The position numbers and the translations under genes were made by a program. The notes beneath the pieces are model-generated. The model ran no database searches and had not been told where the DNA came from. It worked only from the letters and a program-made list of their open reading frames with translations. Below, piece after piece: positions 6,865-10,731 of a DNA stretch of 10,731 bases (position 1 is its first letter; each line of letters starts with the position of its first letter). This DNA comes from Omnitrophica WOR_2 bacterium RIFCSPHIGHO2_02_FULL_52_10. GTDB lineage: Bacteria > Omnitrophota > Gorgyraeia > Zapsychrales > Zapsychraceae. The stretch is from positions 1 to 10,731 of the forward strand of contig MHGR01000014.1 in the NCBI GenBank assembly GCA_001805655.1, read 5' to 3'.

Positions 6865-7738
6865 CCTTTTCCTTCAGCTGATTGAAGGCGTCAATGACCT
6901 TCAGTAAATATTTCCTCAATGGATGGCCGGGATTCCGCTTGAGGATATCCTGATACAATCCGATGGCCACATCATAGTCCTTGATCTGGTAAGCGGAAAC
7001 GATATTAATCGTCTTAATCACCATATCGGTGTCTTTGATATTCAGGCCGCTCGACCCGGCATAGCGCTCGATGACTTGCCCCAGCACGGCGATCGCCTCC
7101 TCCCAGCGCTTCTGGTCCAAATAGCATGTGGCTAAATGCCGCAGGGCCGATAAACCGACCTGGGTGTCCTGAAATTGAACAGCGATATCTTTATACCTGC
7201 TCATCGCCGCTTCGTAGGCCGTCATGGTCCCTTGAAAATCGTTCTGACCCCGATAATAATTCGCGATATAAATCGATGTTTTTAGACCGACATCAGTGAG
7301 CGGGTATTCCCGAATGACCTGCTGGTAGACGCGCTCGGCTTCAGGCCAATTATTTTCCGCCTCATACGTCTCCCCCACCTTGAACATCGCCTCGGCTAAA
7401 AGGTCTTTTTTTTCGGGATAGAGGCCGGCAAGGGATTGAAACAGCTCCCGCGCCGCAGCAAAATCCCGCCGAAGGGCATGGACTTCTCCCAGCCGGATAT
7501 ACAAATCCGGCGCGTGGCTGGAATAAGAATATTTTTCAATGATCTGTTTATACTCGTGAATGACGCGCTCGAACACATTATCCGGGATCACCGCAGGATC
7601 CCTGGCAATGTCCTTTTGCTCCTGATAAATCTTCCAGATTTTCCTTTCGATAATATAGTTGCTGTCTCTCCCTAACGCGGACAGCAGAACATAGACGGCG
7701 ACCAAAATCAGGGAATAGATAAGCAGGTATTTCTTCAC
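6842..7738 (-). CDS. Membrane-anchored TPR-repeat protein
   Basis: This 298-residue protein opens with an uncleaved-looking hydrophobic anchor (YLLIYSLILVAVYVLLSAL, 4-22) and then consists mainly of tetratricopeptide-like helical pairs, at about 77-107, 114-147, 153-185, 197-227 and 243-275. Clear examples are EAMFKVGETYEAENNWPEAE and LATCYLDQKRWEEAIAVLGQ. The spacing recalls BamD/YfiO-type or Tol-Pal-associated TPR proteins, but there is no lipobox, so an inner-membrane scaffold facing the periplasm is the better reading. The start is a GTG whose GTGA overlaps the TGA of the upstream membrane-protein gene, so translation is likely coupled. Within the operon it may link the polytopic protein to the sensory proteins or to an envelope complex; that role is inferred. 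Large TPR lipoproteins (PrsT) occur with PrsK/PrsR in PEP-CTERM systems, but this one is far shorter. Confidence 0.82.
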   Translation of the reverse strand: MKKYLLIYSLILVAVYVLLSALGRDSNYIIERKIWKIYQEQKDIARDPAVIPDNVFERVIHEYKQIIEKYSYSSHAPDLYIRLGEVHALRRDFAAARELFQSLAGLYPEKKDLLAEAMFKVGETYEAENNWPEAERVYQQVIREYPLTDVGLKTSIYIANYYRGQNDFQGTMTAYEAAMSRYKDIAVQFQDTQVGLSALRHLATCYLDQKRWEEAIAVLGQVIERYAGSSGLNIKDTDMVIKTINIVSAYQIKDYDVAIGLYQDILKRNPGHPLRKYLLKVIDAFNQLKEKGVQVSER

Positions 7739-8607
7739 GGATGCTCTTTCTTTAATAAATAAAATGTCGTGATGGCCGTATAAATGGTCGCGTCAATGAA
7801 CATGGTAACAATAATGCCGATGACCAGGGCCACGACCCTGACCTCGGGAACAGTAACGCTCGCTATCCCGCTGATATTGTGCCGCAAAATTAAGACCGGG
7901 AGATAAAATAACGTCGGCACCAGAATGATCAGGAAAACATGCCAGAATGAACCCCAAAGGTGGCGGAAATTCTGGATCAATGCCGTGATGATTCTCTTCT
8001 TCCCAATCATAATGACGGGAAAGACAAACGCATAAAGAGCGGTGGTGAACGCCCCGATAATCAAGATTGCGATGGGTGTGCCCTGTAGAATAATGCTTTT
8101 GGCCGCAAAATAGGCTCCATCCACCGCGCTGAAATTTAACACCTTGAGCATGAGCAGATTATAAAGCTTAAACAGGCCCAAAAACGTGCAAAACGCAATT
8201 AATGCGGCGACAAAAATGTGAACGTACTGATGAACCGCGTCCCTTGAGGCCGCTGCGAAAGAGCACTTTCCATCTTTGTTGATGGCCGCGATAATCTCAA
8301 CAGCGATAGAAATCAAATAACTGCTCACAAAAACATAAATAAAGACCTGCACGCTCTGGAAGAGCTTGGGAAGGACCAGGAAATTATTCGGGTAATGGAC
8401 ATATTCCTCCCCCCATAACGTATGCACAATCGGATTAAAAAAGACAGATAGCGGGTACTGCGGGGAGAAATAAAGGACTTCTAGGACCAGCAATTGTATA
8501 AACGCCAGGGTTATAAAGGGCACCAAAATCGCCGGATTTGCGATGTAGGTGTCAACCGACCCCATTAAAAGCGGGATGAGTTGTCTGGGAACCCTTTTAA
8601 GGGGCAT
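7735..8607 (-). CDS. Polytopic inner-membrane protein of unknown function
   Basis: This 290-residue protein has about six hydrophobic segments, near residues 27-48, 83-108, 128-148, 174-202, 218-240 and 255-285, and little else; loops are short and the N-terminus is basic (KRVPRQ). I do not recognise the family. The helices resemble generic DUF-type integral membrane proteins rather than a transporter with known signature motifs. It is the first gene of the five-gene operon: an AGGAGC Shine-Dalgarno lies about eight bases before the ATG and a sigma-70-type promoter 50-80 bases upstream. Its stop overlaps the start of the TPR gene by four bases. Since the kinase has no membrane part, this protein could act as a membrane sensor or anchor for the system, but that is inference from gene order alone. 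Confidence 0.8.
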   Translation of the reverse strand: MPLKRVPRQLIPLLMGSVDTYIANPAILVPFITLAFIQLLVLEVLYFSPQYPLSVFFNPIVHTLWGEEYVHYPNNFLVLPKLFQSVQVFIYVFVSSYLISIAVEIIAAINKDGKCSFAAASRDAVHQYVHIFVAALIAFCTFLGLFKLYNLLMLKVLNFSAVDGAYFAAKSIILQGTPIAILIIGAFTTALYAFVFPVIMIGKKRIITALIQNFRHLWGSFWHVFLIILVPTLFYLPVLILRHNISGIASVTVPEVRVVALVIGIIVTMFIDATIYTAITTFYLLKKEHP

Positions 8608-8659
8608 TGAAACTGCTCCTGACTATTTATAACTCTTTATATTCTAAATAATTACAAGA

Positions 8660-8688
8660 ATACTATCACTGAGCTTCATATCTGTCAA
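8660..8688 (-). promoter_or_regulatory. Sigma-70-type promoter of the five-gene sensor operon
   Basis: On the minus strand a consensus TTGACA (8688-8683) is followed after exactly 17 bases by TAGTAT (8665-8660), a four-of-six match to TATAAT. Transcription would start near 8653, leaving a leader of about 45 bases to the ATG at 8607. This is the best housekeeping promoter visible in the window. Confidence 0.65.
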
Positions 8689-8691
8689 CCC

Positions 8692-8736
8692 TTCGACTAT
8701 CCCCGCTCTTAAGAGCGGGGCTTGGGCGCCGTCGAA
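8692..8736. repeat. Perfect 20-bp palindrome inside a TTCGAC/GTCGAA inverted repeat
   Basis: CCCCGCTCTTAAGAGCGGGG at 8701-8720 is its own reverse complement; as a hairpin it gives an 8-bp GC-rich stem with a TTAA loop. It is framed by TTCGAC (8692-8697) and GTCGAA (8731-8736). The core is centred about 22 bp upstream of the -35 box of the sensor operon, roughly -58 from the predicted start, which suits an activator or repressor site. There is no T-run on either side, so it is not a classic terminator. It could also be a copy of a dispersed palindromic repeat. Confidence 0.6.
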
Positions 8737-8781
8737 TGAGTCAATTTTATACCCGCATATCGTAGGATTATTAGCTCCGCT

Positions 8782-8819
8782 AAAAAAAATAAGGTAGATT
8801 ATATATGATATAACCTACC
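8782..8819 (-). terminator. Intrinsic terminator of the transferase/PEP-CTERM operon
   Basis: GGTAGATTATAT (8793-8804) and ATATAACCTACC (8808-8819) form a 12-bp stem with one mismatch and an ATG loop. On the minus strand the stem is followed by TTATTTTTTTT, a proper U-run. The stem is AT-rich inside but capped by GGTAG/CTACC. It lies about 110 bases beyond the stop of the last PEP-CTERM gene and about 175 bases before the next operon's start codon. Confidence 0.75.
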
Positions 8820-8864
8820 CTATCCTGTACTAACTATCCCATAGCGGCACATACCCTATCTTCA

Positions 8865-8917
8865 CTTATATTAACCGCACATTCTTACGGGAGCATTGCT
8901 TGGCTAGTTAATATAAG
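8865..8917 (-). repeat. 11-bp inverted repeat in the 3' untranslated region of the PEP-CTERM operon
   Basis: CTTATATTAAC at 8865-8875 is matched exactly by GTTAATATAAG at 8907-8917, with a 31-base interior. It lies between the last PEP-CTERM stop codon and the terminator, so it would be transcribed as part of that mRNA's 3' end. It could be an mRNA-stabilising structure or a protein-binding site; nothing further can be assigned. Confidence 0.45.
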
Positions 8918-8930
8918 ATGCCTGTATTAC

Positions 8931-9236
8931 TTACTTATTCGTTCGATTTTTTGATTTGAAGTAGGACATGGCCACCAGTCCGCTTCCCAATAACAACATG
9001 CTGGCCGGTTCGGGATTAACAAAAGTAGCTACATTTGCCCCCCCCGCTAAAATTCCGCCGGCACCAGCACCGGTTGAAGATCCCAATAACGCGATCTCAC
9101 CGCCGCTGAGGGCGCCACCGCCAAACAGGAAGCCGACTAATGAACCAACACCTGCGCCCGCCCCGCCGCATCCATAAATAAACGGCAGCGCGGCTGTTAG
9201 AACGGATAGTTTAATGGCTTTGGTTGCTTTCTTCAT
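8931..9236 (-). CDS. Small Gly-rich PEP-CTERM protein with lipobox-like signal (paralogue 1)
   Basis: This 101-residue protein has a three-part design. The N-terminal signal sequence (basic MKKATKAIK, hydrophobic LSVLTAALPFIYG) ends at C23 in IYGC, which resembles a lipobox although Tyr at -2 is unusual. A middle of about 50 residues is mostly Gly, Ala, Ser and Leu (GSLVGFLFGGGALSGGEIALLG). A textbook PEP-CTERM follows: PEP at 75-77, hydrophobic ASMLLLGSGLVAMSYF, then the basic tail KSKNRTNK. PEP-CTERM proteins are cut and sorted by an exosortase, generally in exopolysaccharide-producing bacteria. If both signals work, a short peptide would remain with a lipid-modified N-terminus and a processed C-terminus. 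A GAGGGGAG Shine-Dalgarno precedes the ATG. It is the last gene of the operon and a close paralogue of its neighbour at 9302-9610. Its mature function is unknown. Confidence 0.85.
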   Translation of the reverse strand: MKKATKAIKLSVLTAALPFIYGCGGAGAGVGSLVGFLFGGGALSGGEIALLGSSTGAGAGGILAGGANVATFVNPEPASMLLLGSGLVAMSYFKSKNRTNK

Positions 9237-9255
9237 TTCTCCCCTCTTCTGTTTC

Positions 9256-9280
9256 GGAAAATTTTTAATTTTCCTTTTTT
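9256..9280. repeat. Small hairpin with T-run between the two PEP-CTERM genes
   Basis: GGAAAAT (9256-9262) pairs with ATTTTCC (9268-9274); on the plus strand it is followed by several Ts, giving a terminator-like shape facing the wrong way for the genes. On the minus strand the hairpin lies in the leader of the last PEP-CTERM gene, about 20 bases before its start codon, where it might influence translation. Confidence 0.35.
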
Positions 9281-9291
9281 TGTTTAACCAG

Positions 9292-9312
9292 GTAAAAAGT
9301 CTTACTTTTTAC
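9292..9312 (-). repeat. Perfect 9-bp hairpin enclosing the stop codon of PEP-CTERM paralogue 2
   Basis: GTAAAAAGT (9292-9300) and ACTTTTTAC (9304-9312) are exact reverse complements around a three-base loop, and the TAA stop (9304-9302) sits at the loop. It could act as an attenuating or mRNA-processing structure between the two paralogues, adjusting the ratio of their expression. It lacks a following U-run on the minus strand. Confidence 0.4.
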
Positions 9313-9610
9313 TTCTATTTGCTTTTGACTTATAAAAGCCCATGGCCACCAGTCCGCCGCCTAACAACAGCATACTGGCTGGCTCCGGCTGGTTAATCGT
9401 GGCAAGTTGGGAACCCGAGGCTCCTAATGCGCCGGCCAATCCGCCTGCGGACGTGCCCAACAAAGCGATATCCCCGCCGCTGAGGCCGCCGCCGCCAAAC
9501 AGGAAGCCGACTAAGGAACCGATACCAGCCCCACCGCCGCATCCATATATGAAGGGCAGTGTCCCCACCAGAACCATAAGCTTTAAAAGCTTGGAATAGT
9601 CTTTTTTCAT
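9302..9610 (-). CDS. Small Gly-rich PEP-CTERM protein with lipobox-like signal (paralogue 2)
   Basis: This 102-residue protein has the same plan as its neighbour: a basic start (MKKDYSKLLK), hydrophobic LMVLVGTLPFIYG ending at C24, a Gly-rich middle (GSLVGFLFGGGGLSGGDIALLG), then PEP at 75-77, a hydrophobic stretch and a basic tail (YKSKANRSKK). It shares long identical blocks with paralogue 1 (LPFIYGCGG, GSLVGFLFGGG, PEPASMLLLG, GLVAM), so the pair arose by tandem duplication. The frame stays open to 9739, but that would replace the signal peptide start with a basic, unrelated extension and overlap the transferase gene. The ATG at 9610 is preferred because it aligns with the paralogue and has an AAAGGAG Shine-Dalgarno at 9628-9622. 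It follows the transferase stop by 56 bases in the same orientation. The exosortase that would process it is not in this window. Confidence 0.85.
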   Translation of the reverse strand: MKKDYSKLLKLMVLVGTLPFIYGCGGGAGIGSLVGFLFGGGGLSGGDIALLGTSAGGLAGALGASGSQLATINQPEPASMLLLGGGLVAMGFYKSKANRSKK

Positions 9611-9621
9611 TGTGCGCCACA

Positions 9622-9628
9622 CTCCTTT
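9622..9628 (-). promoter_or_regulatory. Shine-Dalgarno that sets the start of PEP-CTERM paralogue 2
   Basis: The minus strand reads AAAGGAG here, 11 bases before the ATG at 9610. The spacing is a little long, but an in-frame GTG at 9622 would leave no gap, so the ATG is the more likely start. This argues against the longer reading frame to 9739. Confidence 0.55.
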
Positions 9629-9666
9629 CCCACTCAAATCTTCACTGGCTACCGAATGCGTAGTAT

Positions 9667-10515
9667 TTACCGCGCGCCTTCTCCGGTGACTACAACTCTT
9701 ACCGTCCGTAACAAAATGCTGAAATCTGCCCAAAAGCACATCCTCCGGATGTACAGAAGGTCATATCTAAGCTTCTTTTTCACGTCCTCGATGGTTTCAT
9801 CATAACGGTGCCAAACCTGGGCTAACCCAGTTATCCCCGGTTTCACCGCCAGCCGTTGTTCATAATTGGGGATCTCTTCCTTGAATTTCTCGACAAAAAC
9901 AGGTCTTTCCGGCCTCGGCCCAATCAGGCTCATCTCTCCCCGAACAATGTTAAACAGCTGCGGCAGTTCGTCAATGTGCATTTTGCGCAGGAACCCGCCG
10001 ACTGGCGTTATTCTATTATCGTTAGCGGCGGCCCAAACCGGTCCGGTGTCCTTCTCCGCGTCAACCTTCATGGTGCGGAATTTATACATATTAAAATGAT
10101 GTCCATCCTGTCCGACCCGGGTCTGGGAGTAAAAAATCGGCCCCTTAGATGTCAATTTGACTACCATAGCTGTTAAGAGCAGTAATGGGGATAAAATGAT
10201 AGTTCCCAATATAGCGGCCACACAGTCAAACGCCCTTTTTACAAAAACATATAATCTACGGACAAAGCCGATGACCATTCCGAGAAACCCTCCCCCAAAG
10301 AGAACCAAAGAGCCCGGTTCAGAAGCTCTTGACTTGGCATTCCCCTTTAATGCAGACATGAACTCAGAGTCATGCACCTGAACAAATTCCGGTGAAATTT
10401 CATCCGCCTTTACGAATGATAGTGTGGCCCAAGCGGTTCCCACATTCAAAACAGCGAGCCCAAGTAATATCGCGATAATTAGCAGTTTTTTAGTTTTACA
10501 GTTTTTGTTTTTCAT
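9667..10515 (-). CDS. Sugar-1-phosphate transferase with N-terminal signal peptide and PEP-CTERM-like segment
   Basis: The C-terminal two thirds (about 92-282) is a bacterial sugar transferase of the PglC/WcaJ catalytic type, which moves a sugar-1-phosphate from a nucleotide sugar to polyprenyl phosphate to start glycan assembly. It shows the membrane helix KRAFDCVAAILGTIILSPLL, GPIFYSQTRVGQDG (125-138), YKFRTMK (144-150), the catalytic DE pair D182-E183 in IDELPQLFNIVRGEMSLIGP, and KPGITGLAQV (225-234). The N-terminus is abnormal. Residues 1-30 are a signal peptide with an AWA cleavage site. A polar stretch of about 35 residues follows, and then SEPGSLVLFGGGFLGMVIGF and RR (65-87), which has the motif-helix-basic order of a PEP-CTERM signal. 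The usual four-helix region of WcaJ-type enzymes is missing. It heads an operon with two PEP-CTERM genes behind a sigma-54 promoter. No Shine-Dalgarno is evident. The transferase call is secure; the sorting-signal reading is inference. Confidence 0.9.
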   Translation of the reverse strand: MKNKNCKTKKLLIIAILLGLAVLNVGTAWATLSFVKADEISPEFVQVHDSEFMSALKGNAKSRASEPGSLVLFGGGFLGMVIGFVRRLYVFVKRAFDCVAAILGTIILSPLLLLTAMVVKLTSKGPIFYSQTRVGQDGHHFNMYKFRTMKVDAEKDTGPVWAAANDNRITPVGGFLRKMHIDELPQLFNIVRGEMSLIGPRPERPVFVEKFKEEIPNYEQRLAVKPGITGLAQVWHRYDETIEDVKKKLRYDLLYIRRMCFWADFSILLRTVRVVVTGEGAR

Positions 10516-10569
10516 TATTCGTGTTAGGAAAGGAAGCGTTTTCTTTTTCTGCTACTTACCCGTAATTGG

Positions 10570-10585
10570 AGCAATAACCGTGCCA
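10570..10585 (-). promoter_or_regulatory. Sigma-54 (-24/-12) promoter of the transferase/PEP-CTERM operon
   Basis: The minus strand reads TGGCACGGTTATTGCT from 10585 to 10570, matching the sigma-54 consensus TGGCACG-N4-TTGCW at every defined position, with the GG and GC elements at the required spacing. It is preceded by a T, as the extended consensus prefers. Transcription would begin near 10559, about 44 bases before the ATG at 10515. Such promoters need an NtrC-type activator, and one is encoded about 5 kb downstream at 4148-5554. Confidence 0.88.
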
Positions 10586-10674
10586 ATATTATGGTTCAAT
10601 AGGCATATTTAGCAATACCGCAACATATTCTAATAAATAGACTTATATAATATTTAAATCAATCTTAGTGGGTT

Positions 10675-10701
10675 ATAGTAGGACAAGGCAGGATATACTA
10701 T
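10675..10701. promoter_or_regulatory. Candidate upstream activator site for the sigma-54 promoter
   Basis: ATAGTA (10675-10680) and TACTAT (10696-10701) form a 6-bp inverted repeat across 15 bases, centred roughly 130 bases upstream of the predicted sigma-54 start. That is within the usual range for NtrC-family enhancer sites. The symmetry is short and the region AT-rich, so this is a weak call. Confidence 0.25.
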
Positions 10702-10731
10702 CTAAAGCATGACAATCGAAGTGTTTACAAT

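Larger units (their letters stand above)
8608..8930. other. Intergenic region between the two minus-strand operons
   Basis: This 323-base gene-free region holds, in order of decreasing coordinate, the 3' leader-out of the PEP-CTERM operon with an 11-bp inverted repeat (8865-8917), an intrinsic terminator (8782-8819), a 20-bp GC-rich palindrome with flanking inverted repeat (8692-8736), and the promoter of the sensor operon (8660-8688). No ORF of note or known RNA gene was found. Confidence 0.65.
8931..9610 (-). repeat. Tandem duplication producing two PEP-CTERM paralogues
   Basis: The two genes match along most of their length at protein level and share exact DNA words, for example the 17-base word CATGGCCACCAGTCCGC (plus strand) at 8967-8983 and 9341-9357, 374 bases apart. 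Third-position differences are common between them, so the duplication is not recent. Confidence 0.75.

Noticed and set aside
9256..9280. Plus-strand intrinsic terminator
   Set aside because: The shape fits, but no plus-strand gene exists upstream for thousands of bases; it is more likely a leader hairpin of the minus-strand gene or chance.
9302..9739. Longer version of PEP-CTERM paralogue 2 starting at 9739
   Set aside because: The extra 43 residues are basic and unlike anything, would overlap the transferase gene, and would bury the signal peptide; the ATG at 9610 aligns with the paralogue and has a Shine-Dalgarno.
10611..10626. Second sigma-54-like element (ATGTTGCGGTATTGCT on the minus strand)
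   Set aside because: The -12 half is good, but the essential GG of the -24 element is missing.
1..10731. CRISPR array, tRNA/rRNA genes, transposase or exosortase gene
   Set aside because: I looked for regularly spaced direct repeats, cloverleaf-like segments, transposase-like reading frames and an exosortase-like membrane protein; none was found. The membrane protein at 7735-8607 lacks recognisable exosortase catalytic motifs.

Overview
The window looks like a fragment of a Gram-negative-type (diderm) bacterial chromosome. It carries an exported cyclophilin, PEP-CTERM (exosortase-sorted) proteins, a sigma-54 promoter with an NtrC-type activator, and a PocR/GAF sensory protein. This mix would fit Omnitrophota or a deltaproteobacterial/Nitrospirota-like lineage, but no marker gene here fixes the phylum and the assignment is a guess.

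Layout: (1) 2-2147, plus strand: the proline/acid-rich tail of a truncated gene, an exported peptidyl-prolyl isomerase, an XdhC-family protein and a small FMN-type split-barrel protein. (2) 2148-2490: AT-rich intergenic DNA holding several inverted repeats. (3) 2491-2919, minus: a DUF134/UPF0251 DNA-binding protein, preceded by twin copies of a palindrome that form a plausible autoregulatory operator. (4) 8607 down to 3129, minus: a tightly coupled five-gene operon (overlapping stop/start codons) encoding a polytopic membrane protein, a membrane-anchored TPR protein, a soluble GAF histidine kinase, an NtrC-family response regulator and a PocR-GAF protein. It is preceded by a good sigma-70-type promoter with a perfect 20-bp palindrome just upstream. 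(5) 10515 down to 8931, minus: a sugar-1-phosphate transferase followed by two paralogous small Gly-rich PEP-CTERM proteins, with a sigma-54 promoter in front (10585-10570) and an intrinsic terminator behind (8819-8782).

The most interesting part is (5) together with (4). The transferase has an unusual N-terminus: a cleavable-type signal peptide, about 35 exported residues, then a PEP-CTERM-like tripartite signal fused directly in front of a PglC/WcaJ-type catalytic domain. Topologically this puts the sorting motif where an exosortase could see it while the catalytic domain stays in the cytoplasm. The two small proteins following it carry both a lipobox-like signal (IYGC) and a C-terminal PEP-CTERM. 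The operon's sigma-54 promoter and the adjacent two-component system ending in a sigma-54 activator suggest a self-contained regulated surface/exopolysaccharide module, reminiscent of the PrsK/PrsR-PEP-CTERM arrangement known from Proteobacteria but built differently. No exosortase gene lies in the window, so one must be elsewhere if the signals work.
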